Below, one piece after another: positions 1 to 6,298 of a stretch of 17,860 nucleotides of DNA. The stretch is from NCBI GenBank assembly GCA_024690425.1, contig JAILCT010000266.1:1-17860 (forward strand), given 5' to 3'. This stretch comes from Lachnospiraceae bacterium (GTDB lineage: Bacteria > Bacillota_A > Clostridia > Lachnospirales > Lachnospiraceae). Position numbers and translations under genes: made by a program. Under the pieces are notes generated by a model. The model was not told where the DNA came from. It was given only the letters and a program-made list of their open reading frames with translations, and ran no database searches. How positions within the stretch are numbered: the first letter of the stretch is position 1; every line of letters begins with the position of its first letter.

Positions 1-1
1 T

Positions 2-127
2 GTCCTTGCTCTTAAGAAGAGATACAGGGATCTGCTCAAGATATTCCACCCGGATAACATGGACGGAGATAATGAGACCGTACAGGTGATAAATGAAGAA
101 TATGCGATGTTAAAAGATCAGTTTTAA
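2..127 (+). CDS. J-domain (DnaJ-like) protein, C-terminal end only
   Basis: An open frame enters from the left edge and ends at TAA 125-127, giving the last 41 residues of a protein. It contains a basic helix followed by a histidine-proline-aspartate tripeptide (His codon 47-49), then a helix rich in N, E and Y. This is the helix II, HPD loop and helix III arrangement of a J-domain, which stimulates the ATPase of DnaK/Hsp70. The domain lies at the very C-terminus, so this is not a classical DnaJ, where the J-domain is N-terminal; it is more like the small or membrane-anchored J-proteins. The start and N-terminal part lie outside the window. A strong terminator follows at once, so this gene ends its transcription unit. 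Confidence 0.75.
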   Translation, partial: VLALKKRYRDLLKIFHPDNMDGDNETVQVINEEYAMLKDQF

Positions 128-164
128 CAGGAGACAGGGGACGGTCCTCTGTCTCCTGTTTTTT
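127..164 (+). terminator. Rho-independent terminator of the J-domain gene
   Basis: A 15-bp stem (127-141 with 145-159, one G-U pair) with the 3-nt loop CGG is followed by a run of T to 164. The stem begins on the last base of the stop codon. It contains a GGGGACGGT core that recurs at 8276-8284, so the terminator may derive from a dispersed hairpin repeat. Confidence 0.9.
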
Positions 165-182
165 CGGCCTGAAAATGAAAAC

Positions 183-209
183 AAAAAAGGAGACGGATAA
201 CCGTCTCCT
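183..209 (-). terminator. Rho-independent terminator of rpmB
   Basis: A 9-bp stem (188-196 with 201-209) closes a 4-nt loop. Read on the minus strand it is followed by six T (complement of 183-188), and it begins 13 nt beyond the rpmB stop. Its GGAGAC/GTCTCC arms match the arms of the plus-strand terminator at 127-164. Confidence 0.85.
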
Positions 210-222
210 GTGTCCTTCTCTT

Positions 223-408
223 TTAGGCTCTTTCTACCTTGCCGGACTTAAGGCAGCTGGTACATACATGAAGTCTTGTGGGGGTTCCGTTAACCTTACA
301 CTTAACCCTCTTAACATTTGCATTGAAAATTCTGTTTGATCTTCTATGTGAATGACTTACATTGTTACCGAAATGAACGCCTTTTCCACAAATATCACAC
401 TTTGCCAT
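223..408 (-). CDS. rpmB: 50S ribosomal protein bL28
   Basis: This encodes a 61-residue bL28, a small basic component of the large ribosomal subunit. The N-terminus reads MAKCDICGKG, followed by the family's conserved VSHSHRRSNR and a basic central strand. Two CxxC pairs (CDIC near the start, CTSC near the end) mark the zinc-binding form of bL28. The ATG at 408 is chosen because AAGGAGGTG lies 6 nt upstream; an in-frame GTG at 417 would sit inside that ribosome binding site. The gene is monocistronic, with its own promoter and terminator. It is divergent from the Asp23/fakA operon, as in B. subtilis and many other Firmicutes. Confidence 0.97.
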   Translation of the reverse strand: MAKCDICGKGVHFGNNVSHSHRRSNRIFNANVKRVKCKVNGTPTRLHVCTSCLKSGKVERA

Positions 409-414
409 CGGTCG

Positions 415-423
415 CACCTCCTT
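415..423 (-). promoter_or_regulatory. Ribosome binding site of rpmB
   Basis: On the minus strand this reads AAGGAGGTG, a near-perfect Shine-Dalgarno sequence with 6 nt before the ATG at 408. It decides the start against the upstream in-frame GTG. Confidence 0.9.
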
Positions 424-491
424 ATTAACTTATCATTCAGTACCAAAGCGGTACCTTAATATCTTTATGTACAATTACCGCAACAAAATGT

Positions 492-520
492 ATTCTATCA
501 GATGTTTTTTGTAAATGCAA
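492..520 (-). promoter_or_regulatory. SigA-type promoter of rpmB
   Basis: On the minus strand TTGCAT (-35, 515-520) and TAGAAT (-10, 492-497) are separated by exactly 17 nt. Transcription would begin near 485, giving a leader of about 75 nt. That leader holds a small hairpin, GTACC-AAAGC-GGTAC, at 440-454. The promoter call is by eye. Confidence 0.7.
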
Positions 521-564
521 GCATAAATCACTAAAAGAATAAAAAAACGGCATTTTCTTTTTGG

Positions 565-594
565 CTGAAACAGTGTATACTTATTGAGTATATT
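565..594 (+). promoter_or_regulatory. Possible promoter of the Asp23-fakA-recG operon
   Basis: CTGAAA (565-570) and TATATT (589-594) are 18 nt apart, upstream of the ribosome binding site AAAGGAGGGG at 607-616. The -35 match is only four of six, so the exact promoter is uncertain. A promoter somewhere in 430-600 is expected, because the preceding gene is divergent. Confidence 0.4.
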
Positions 595-620
595 TTTACA
601 CATTATAAAGGAGGGGTTTC

Positions 621-977
621 ATGAAGGGCCATATTAAAACAAAGGTAGGAAGCGTCAGTATTGATACCGAAGTAATTGCCCAGTACGCAGGGTCCGTTGC
701 GGTGGAATGTTTTGGGATCGTGGGAATGGCAGCCGTCAATGTTACAGACGGCATCGTTAAGCTGCTCAGGAAGGACAAGCTTACGAGAGGGATCAACGTG
801 ACACTTAAGGATAACCAGCTTACGCTTGACTTTCATGTGATCGTTGCATACGGTGTAAGCATAAAAACAGTGTGCGACAACCTTATAAGCAATGTGAAAT
901 ACAAGGTTGAGGAATTCACCGGACTTAATATAGAGAAGATAAACATCTATGTTGAAGGTGTCAGAGTTATAGATTAA
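621..977 (+). CDS. Asp23/Gls24 family envelope stress response protein (YloU-like)
   Basis: This is a 118-residue protein of the Asp23/Gls24 (DUF322) family. It shows the family pattern: an N-terminal strand leading into a helix with YAGSVAVECFGIVGMA, a central basic stretch, the conserved strand LDFHVIVAYGVSI, and a C-terminal VNIYVEGV-like strand (here INIYVEGVRV). It has no signal peptide or membrane segment, so it is cytoplasmic; in staphylococci Asp23 is held at the membrane by a partner. The ATG follows AAAGGAGGGG. The gene sits directly upstream of fakA, as yloU does before yloV in B. subtilis, which implies a role linked to lipid or envelope metabolism, although the molecular function of this small form is not established. 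Confidence 0.92.
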   Translation: MKGHIKTKVGSVSIDTEVIAQYAGSVAVECFGIVGMAAVNVTDGIVKLLRKDKLTRGINVTLKDNQLTLDFHVIVAYGVSIKTVCDNLISNVKYKVEEFTGLNIEKINIYVEGVRVID

Positions 978-1006
978 GCAATACAAGAGTACAGTGAGGT
1001 GTTAAA

Positions 1007-2764
1007 TTGAATTCTAACAAGATCGACGCAAAAACACTTTCAAAGATGTTTTTGACCGGCGCCAAGGCATTGGAAGCCAAGAAAGGATGGATAAACGAAC
1101 TTAATGTTTTTCCCGTTCCGGACGGAGATACGGGAACAAACATGACGATGACCATAATGACGGCCGCAAAAGAAGTGGCTGCTATGGGACTGGTTGAAAT
1201 GGGCCCCCTTTGCAAGGCCATTTCATCGGGTTCACTCAGGGGAGCAAGAGGTAATTCCGGTGTCATCCTGTCGCAGCTTCTGCGTGGCTTTACCAAGAGC
1301 ATAGCTGATAAGGAATATGTTGACATACCTGTTCTTGCAGGAGCATGCAATAAGGCTGTTGAGACTGCGTATAAGGCTGTAATGAAGCCTAAGGAAGGTA
1401 CGATCCTTACGGTTGCACGAGGGATCTCCGAGAAGGCTACCGAGATATGTGATTCTACGGAAGACATGGGAGAATTCATAAGGATACTGATTGACCATGC
1501 GGAAGAAGTCCTTAAGAAGACCCCCGATATGCTCCCGGTCCTTAAACAGGCAGGTGTTGTGGATTCCGGCGGCCAGGGCCTTGTAGAGATACTGAAGGGT
1601 GCATATCAGGCCTATATGGGCAACGAAGTCGTATTTACGGTGGATGAGGACGAGATGCCCGGAATCACATCCGAGAAGGGGCTTGAAGTCCAGGCCAATT
1701 TTGAGATAAAATACGGCTACTGCACGGAGTTCATAATCATGCTTGACAAGGTCTTTAATGCCAAGAACGAGCAGGATTTCAAGAACTATCTTGAGTCGAT
1801 CGGGGATTCGATCGTATGTGTTGCCGATGAGGATTACTGTAAGGTGCATGTCCATACGAATGATCCGGGACTTGCAATACAGAAAGCTCTTACTTACGGA
1901 CCGCTTACAAGAATGAAGATAGACAATATGCGCGAGGAACATCAGGAGAAGCTTTTTAAGATATCTTCAGGTTCCACGGGTAAGGTTTCTTCTTATGAAG
2001 AAATAGATACATCAGGCAGGGGATCGTCGGAAGCTCCTGTGACGAGTGCTGTAAAGGATGGAGAATTAAAGGCTCCGTCGTCTCCTGTCACTGAGGAGAT
2101 ACGTAAGGACATCGGCTTTATATCCGTATCGATGGGTGAAGGACTTGATAAGATATTCAAGGGACTGGGAGTAGACAAGGTCATATCGGGCGGCCAGACC
2201 ATGAATCCTTCAACCGAGGATATGCTGGAAGCAGTTAAGGAGATAAACGCTGATAATATCTTTATCCTGCCCAATAACAAGAATATAATAATGGCTGCAA
2301 ATCAGGTTCAGTATATGGTAGAGGATAAGAAGATATATGTAATCCCCACCAAGACCGTTCCCCAGGGAATAACTGCATTGATAAACTATACTATCGGTGA
2401 CAGCGCTGATAATAATGAAGCGGTAATGAAAGAAGCCATAGCAGATGTTAAGACAGGGCAGGTAACCTATGCCGTAAGGGATACGGTCGTTAACGATAAG
2501 GAAATAAAACAGGGCAATATCATGGGAATCGGTGACAGGGATATCCTTGCGGTCGGCGAGGATATAAATGATACCTCTGTAGAGATGCTCAAGAAGATGG
2601 TTGATGATTCGTCCGAGCTTATCAGCATATATTACGGTAAGGACACAGATGAGCAGTACGCAGCCCTTTACTGTGAGACGGTTGAGAAGATGTTCCCCCA
2701 GTGCGATGTTGAGATGCATTTCGGAGGCCAGCCGATATACTATTATGTGGTCAGTGTAGAGTAA
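1007..2764 (+). CDS. fakA: Fatty acid kinase catalytic subunit FakA (DAK2/DhaL domain, YloV-like)
   Basis: This 585-residue protein has an N-terminal DhaL/DAK2 kinase domain (about 9-205) with the Mg-nucleotide loop NVFPVPDGDTGTNM (33-46) and the downstream GARGNSGVILSQLLRG. A middle domain carries YCTEF and a histidine/cysteine-bearing segment, and a C-terminal domain contains GGQTMNPSTEDM near residue 395. This is the layout of FakA, which phosphorylates fatty acids presented by a FakB (DegV-family) protein so they can enter phospholipid synthesis; no FakB gene is in the window. Its length is typical or slightly long, with a low-complexity S/G/T/P linker at about 325-360. The start is TTG at 1007, preceded by GAGGTG (996-1001); no closer ATG fits the conserved N-terminus. 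It lies 29 nt after the Asp23-type gene and 15 nt before recG. Confidence 0.93.
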   Translation: MNSNKIDAKTLSKMFLTGAKALEAKKGWINELNVFPVPDGDTGTNMTMTIMTAAKEVAAMGLVEMGPLCKAISSGSLRGARGNSGVILSQLLRGFTKSIADKEYVDIPVLAGACNKAVETAYKAVMKPKEGTILTVARGISEKATEICDSTEDMGEFIRILIDHAEEVLKKTPDMLPVLKQAGVVDSGGQGLVEILKGAYQAYMGNEVVFTVDEDEMPGITSEKGLEVQANFEIKYGYCTEFIIMLDKVFNAKNEQDFKNYLESIGDSIVCVADEDYCKVHVHTNDPGLAIQKALTYGPLTRMKIDNMREEHQEKLFKISSGSTGKVSSYEEIDTSGRGSSEAPVTSAVKDGELKAPSSPVTEEIRKDIGFISVSMGEGLDKIFKGLGVDKVISGGQTMNPSTEDMLEAVKEINADNIFILPNNKNIIMAANQVQYMVEDKKIYVIPTKTVPQGITALINYTIGDSADNNEAVMKEAIADVKTGQVTYAVRDTVVNDKEIKQGNIMGIGDRDILAVGEDINDTSVEMLKKMVDDSSELISIYYGKDTDEQYAALYCETVEKMFPQCDVEMHFGGQPIYYYVVSVE

Positions 2765-2779
2765 GACCCAACTAAGATC

Positions 2780-4816
2780 ATGAACAAAAATGCAGATATT
2801 AAATCCCTAAAGGGTATAGGCGATAAGACAGAAGCTTTATATCATAAGGTCGGCATATATACATATGGCGACCTTATGTATTATTACCCAAGAGACTATA
2901 TACGCTACGATGCTCCCGTTCAGGCAGCGGAAAATATGGAAGGGAAATTCGTATTTATAAATGTCCGGGTTGAAAGCCGCCCCCTGTTAAGAAGGGCGGG
3001 GAAAATGGCGGTTGTAAGCTGCAGGGTGACTTCCGGAACACACATGATAAATGTTGTATGGTTTCACATGCCCTACATCACGAAAATGCTTATAAAGGGT
3101 GGGAGCTATGTTTTTGCAGGGACCTTTAAAAAGTCAGGTTCCATGTATTCAATGGATCAGCCCATTGTCTTTACACCATCTCAGTATGAAGAGATAAAGG
3201 ATACACTTCAACCCATATATTCCCTTACAAAAGGTCTTACCAACAATTCCCTGAGAAAGTCAATAAAACAGGTTCTTGATCTGTGGGATGACAATGATGA
3301 TATTGTGGGCGGGATGCCGGAAAATGAGGCTTTAAAGACGATTCATTTCCCGGGGGATATGGAATCTCTAAAAAAAGCAAGAGAGGCTCTTGTGTTTGAA
3401 GAATTCTTTCTTTTTATCCTGCGCCTTAAGCTATTAAAGGAAGAGAACGGCAGGGCCCGTAATGATTATGATATAACAAAAAGAAAAGAGACGGCACAGA
3501 TCATAGAAAAGCTCCCGTATGAGCTTACCGGTGCTCAGCTTAGAACCTTTAAAGAAGTGGAAGACGATCTTACGCGCAGTACCTCGATGAGCAGGCTTAT
3601 ACAGGGTGATGTAGGGAGCGGTAAGACCATAATAGCCTTTCTTGCATGTATCACGGTTGCACTTAACGGATATCAGTCTGTGATCATGGCACCGACGGAG
3701 ATACTTGCAAGGCAGCATTTTGACTCATTTGAGAGCCTTGCGCAAAGATACGGACTGAATATTCCGGTATGTCTTCTTACAGGCTCAATGACACAGGCCC
3801 AGAAGAAAAAAACATATGAGAGGATAGAAAGCGGAGAAGTCAAGCTTGTTATCGGAACGCATGCCCTGTTTCAGGAGAAGGTTATTTACCGGGATCTGGC
3901 ACTTGTTGTAACGGATGAGCAGCACAGGTTTGGGGTAAGGCAGAGGGAGAGCCTTGCGGAAAAGGGTGGAAAATGCATGCCGCATGTCCTTGTAATGAGT
4001 GCGACCCCCATACCGAGGACTCTGGCTATAATGCTGTACGGTGATCTGGACATCTCCGTTATAGATGAACTGCCTGCAAGAAGGCTTCCCATAAAGAACT
4101 GCGTTGTCGGAACAGGCTACAGGAAGAAGGCCTATGAATTTATAGAAGAAGAAGTACGAAAAGGACATCAGGCTTATGTTATCTGTCCAATGGTTGAAGA
4201 GAGCGAAGGGATGGATCTTAAGGATGTCGTCAACTACACCGACGAGATAAGGAGCGGGATGAGTGACGACATAAGGGTCGAATATCTGCACGGGAAGATG
4301 AAGGCCGCAAAGAAGGATGAGATAATGAGGGCATATCTTGAGCGTAAGATAGATGTCCTTGTATCAACGACGGTAATAGAAGTGGGCGTTAATGTTCCAA
4401 ATGCAACAGTGATGATGATAGAAAATGCCGAAAGGTTCGGACTTGCACAGCTGCATCAGCTGCGCGGACGTATCGGAAGAGGAGAGGCCCAGTCCTATTG
4501 TATATTTATCGATTGCAGTGAATCGGAAAAAAGCAGAGAGAGACTTGATATACTGAATAAGTCAAATGATGGCTTTTACATTGCAAACGAGGATCTTAAG
4601 CTCCGCGGTCCGGGTGACCTCTTTGGCATAAGACAGAGCGGTGATATGGAGTTCAGGCTTGCGGACATTTATTCCGATTCACAGGTGCTTATCAGGGCAG
4701 CAAGGGAGGCTGATGAGCTGATCAAAGCCGATCCCGGGCTGGAATTGCCCCAAAACCGGAAAATAAAGAAGCGCCTCGCATATCTTGCGGACGCCTCGGG
4801 AATATACTCATTATAA
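2780..4816 (+). CDS. recG: ATP-dependent DNA helicase RecG
   Basis: RecG (678 residues, normal length) is a superfamily 2 helicase that regresses stalled forks and migrates branched DNA. The N-terminal part begins with the helix-hairpin-like SLKGIGDKTEALY, then DLMYYYPRDY and the OB-fold wedge domain. The motor follows: Walker A GDVGSGKT (276-283), the DEQH box with RFGVRQR (379 on), MSATPIPRT (406 on), the motif V region STTVIEVGVNVPNA and motif VI QLRGRIGRG (560-568). The typical C-terminal GPGDLFGIRQSG is present. The ATG at 2780 lies 15 nt after fakA. No clear Shine-Dalgarno precedes it (AAGAT only), so translation may be coupled or weak. The stop codon lies one base from the stop codon of the convergent response-regulator gene. 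Confidence 0.97.
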   Translation: MNKNADIKSLKGIGDKTEALYHKVGIYTYGDLMYYYPRDYIRYDAPVQAAENMEGKFVFINVRVESRPLLRRAGKMAVVSCRVTSGTHMINVVWFHMPYITKMLIKGGSYVFAGTFKKSGSMYSMDQPIVFTPSQYEEIKDTLQPIYSLTKGLTNNSLRKSIKQVLDLWDDNDDIVGGMPENEALKTIHFPGDMESLKKAREALVFEEFFLFILRLKLLKEENGRARNDYDITKRKETAQIIEKLPYELTGAQLRTFKEVEDDLTRSTSMSRLIQGDVGSGKTIIAFLACITVALNGYQSVIMAPTEILARQHFDSFESLAQRYGLNIPVCLLTGSMTQAQKKKTYERIESGEVKLVIGTHALFQEKVIYRDLALVVTDEQHRFGVRQRESLAEKGGKCMPHVLVMSATPIPRTLAIMLYGDLDISVIDELPARRLPIKNCVVGTGYRKKAYEFIEEEVRKGHQAYVICPMVEESEGMDLKDVVNYTDEIRSGMSDDIRVEYLHGKMKAAKKDEIMRAYLERKIDVLVSTTVIEVGVNVPNATVMMIENAERFGLAQLHQLRGRIGRGEAQSYCIFIDCSESEKSRERLDILNKSNDGFYIANEDLKLRGPGDLFGIRQSGDMEFRLADIYSDSQVLIRAAREADELIKADPGLELPQNRKIKKRLAYLADASGIYSL

Positions 4817-4817
4817 T

Positions 4818-5177
4818 TCAGGCCAGTACCTTCTGGATCGTCTTTATAATGTTATCCTGTTCGAAGGGTTTCTGGATAAAATCAAGTGCTCCGAGCTTAA
4901 GCGCTTCAAGAACCTTATCCTTCTGGCCTGCTGCACTGACCATAAGCACCTTCTGATCCGGATACTGATCCTTGATCTTTCTTAAAGCTTCAAGTCCGTC
5001 CATTTCCGGCATCGTAATATCAAGTGTTATAAGGTCCGGCTTCACCGTTTTGAGAAGTTCAAGGGCTTCGATCCCGTTTCCTGCATTGCCGGCAACATCT
5101 ATTCCAACCTCTGTAAGGGCACCGGCAAGCATCTTGCGCATGGTCCTTGAATCATCTACTATAAGTACTGAACTCAT
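4818..5177 (-). CDS. Stand-alone CheY-like response regulator receiver
   Basis: A 119-residue single receiver domain with no output domain. The key residues are the acidic pair D8-D9 (LIVDDS), the phospho-acceptor D53 (ITLDITMPEMDG), S81 (MVSAAG) and K103 (IQKPF). Such proteins act by phosphorylation-dependent binding to a partner, as CheY does at the flagellar switch. The gene lies 13 nt downstream of the CheX-like gene on the same strand and has a strong ribosome binding site (TAGGAGGAG), so the two are almost certainly co-transcribed. The histidine kinase that feeds it is not in the window, and no flagellar or chemoreceptor gene is nearby, so a role in classical chemotaxis is possible but not shown. 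Confidence 0.93.
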   Translation of the reverse strand: MSSVLIVDDSRTMRKMLAGALTEVGIDVAGNAGNGIEALELLKTVKPDLITLDITMPEMDGLEALRKIKDQYPDQKVLMVSAAGQKDKVLEALKLGALDFIQKPFEQDNIIKTIQKVLA

Positions 5178-5190
5178 CTGTTATCTCCTC

Positions 5191-6078
5191 CTACTCGATC
5201 GTATAATTATCTGAAAGAACCACCGACAGGGTAACCACCTTGTCAAAAATATGGAAAGGTACATTGACTATACCTTCGGCGTTGATCGCACCGGAGCCGG
5301 CCTTGTAATAAGGGGCCAGCATATCAATGTTAACACCTCTTCGGCTGATATCGGTTGCAAATATTCCGTTTATGCAGTTGATCAATTCGCACAGGGAATC
5401 AAGGGCATCATCAAGTTCATCTATATACTGTTCGCCCGCAAAACCTATACCACCCTTGATCATTGCGGTATCCGATCCCGAAAGACCGAGTAATATGGTA
5501 AAATCACCCTTGGAACACTGCGAGCAGAGATTCTCGGTTATAAACTTATCAGACATATACGGCTTATCTATATACAGATGATAATCCACCAGACGGGAGA
5601 CCGTTCTGGCAGCAACGCCTATCACTTCCTTGATATATCCCGGTAGATCATATACGTATATAGGAATGATCCGGTCTATATCACAGCTCTTTAAGTTGTC
5701 CATATCCGTGAGTGTATAACTGTTATCCTGCTGGAAGCTGTTAAGCGAATCGACTATGTCGTTCATCGTGAGATAATTAAGGTCCACGGTCGCCTGAACA
5801 AATGACAGAAAACTGTTCCCCTGAAGAGCTAAGAGCCTTGTTACCTGATTGTCGGTGAGATAGCCCTTCTCGACCGCGATATCTCCGAACCTTTTATCTG
5901 TATTGCTCTGCAGCTGATTAACCTCTTCGACCTGTTCTTCAGTCATCAGCTTTTCTGACACCGCAATAACCCCGAGCCTTACACGCTTCTGTTCCTGAAG
6001 TTCAAATATCTTCTCAAGACATTCCGGTCCCATTTTTTGTTTATCAATAAGATAATTGGCAAAAATTCGGTCAAACAT
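5191..6078 (-). CDS. CheX-like phosphatase-domain protein with N-terminal MshEN-like repeats
   Basis: A 295-residue soluble protein with two parts. Residues 5-115 hold four 24-residue motifs with 5-residue spacers. The two central ones (34-57, 63-86) begin RLG and RFG, have A-V at positions 6-7, a hydrophobic-T (LMT, YLT) at 11-13 and end in LQ, matching the MshEN c-di-GMP-binding consensus in length and spacing. Residues about 135-295 resemble CheX/CheC phosphatases: a GLSGSDTAMIKGG strand pair, then D227-x3-E231-x2-N234 and P256, close to the family signature (D/S)x3ExxNx22P. The start is ATG 6078, with AAAGGAGAG upstream; the frame stays open 40 codons further, but that stretch contains the ribosome binding site and promoter. 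Proposed role (inference): dephosphorylating the downstream CheY-like protein, possibly under c-di-GMP control. Confidence 0.75.
   Translation of the reverse strand: MFDRIFANYLIDKQKMGPECLEKIFELQEQKRVRLGVIAVSEKLMTEEQVEEVNQLQSNTDKRFGDIAVEKGYLTDNQVTRLLALQGNSFLSFVQATVDLNYLTMNDIVDSLNSFQQDNSYTLTDMDNLKSCDIDRIIPIYVYDLPGYIKEVIGVAARTVSRLVDYHLYIDKPYMSDKFITENLCSQCSKGDFTILLGLSGSDTAMIKGGIGFAGEQYIDELDDALDSLCELINCINGIFATDISRRGVNIDMLAPYYKAGSGAINAEGIVNVPFHIFDKVVTLSVVLSDNYTIE
5734..6066 (-). repeat. Four tandem 29-residue protein repeats (24-residue motif plus 5-residue spacer)
   Basis: The repeats lie within the CheX-like gene and cover residues 5-28, 34-57, 63-86 and 92-115. Copies two and three are the best conserved. 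Copy one lacks the RLG start and the glycine at position 10 but keeps L-I at 6-7, L at 17 and a final LQ. Copy four is the most diverged, keeping YLT at 11-13, I at 17 and L at 21. They are protein-level repeats with little DNA identity, so the duplication is old. Confidence 0.7.
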
Positions 6079-6084
6079 TCCGGT

Positions 6085-6093
6085 CTCTCCTTT
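6085..6093 (-). promoter_or_regulatory. Ribosome binding site that sets the CheX-like gene start
   Basis: The minus strand reads AAAGGAGAG, 6 nt before ATG 6078. The open frame continues upstream to 6198, but that extension would include this site and the promoter, so the shorter start is preferred. Confidence 0.85.
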
Positions 6094-6112
6094 ATGATTA
6101 TTTATATATATC

Positions 6113-6141
6113 AATATATCATTTATGTGATTTTTCTTCAA
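6113..6141 (-). promoter_or_regulatory. SigA-type promoter of the CheX-like/CheY-like operon
   Basis: On the minus strand TTGAAG (6136-6141) and TATATT (6113-6118) are spaced by 17 nt. Transcription would start near 6106, giving a leader of about 28 nt. This indicates housekeeping-type expression rather than a flagellar sigma-28 promoter. Confidence 0.7.
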
Positions 6142-6236
6142 TTGATTTATTATTCGGTTGTTGCATTTTTTTATGTACTTTCCAAGCCTGTCCGGCATAC
6201 AAAGTGTGGTGTCAGAAAATTTGTTCGTACAACATC

Positions 6237-6264
6237 TTGAAAAATAACGAAGTTATGTTATAAT
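6237..6264 (+). promoter_or_regulatory. SigA-type promoter of the topoisomerase B gene
   Basis: TTGAAA (6237-6242) and a perfect TATAAT (6259-6264) are 16 nt apart, placing the start near 6271, about 28 nt before the ATG. It diverges from the CheX-like operon promoter about 95 bp away. Confidence 0.8.
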
Positions 6265-6298
6265 ATTTTTGTTTGATTTTTCAGTAAGGGGTGTATTT

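Noticed and set aside
440..454. Small hairpin GTACC-AAAGC-GGTAC in the rpmB leader
   Set aside because: Only 5 bp and AT-rich surroundings; too weak to claim as a ribosomal-protein regulatory element without conservation data.
1232..1942. Long minus-strand open frame opposite fakA (236 codons)
   Set aside because: It lies wholly inside the well-conserved fakA frame, has no ribosome binding site and no recognisable domain; the codon pattern fits a shadow of fakA.
3785..4291. Minus-strand open frame opposite recG (168 codons)
   Set aside because: It overlaps the conserved helicase motifs of recG and shows no protein-like features of its own.
6079..6198. Forty-codon upstream extension of the CheX-like gene
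   Set aside because: The extension would contain the gene's own -10/-35 elements and its AAAGGAGAG ribosome binding site, and its residues are low-complexity K/N/I.
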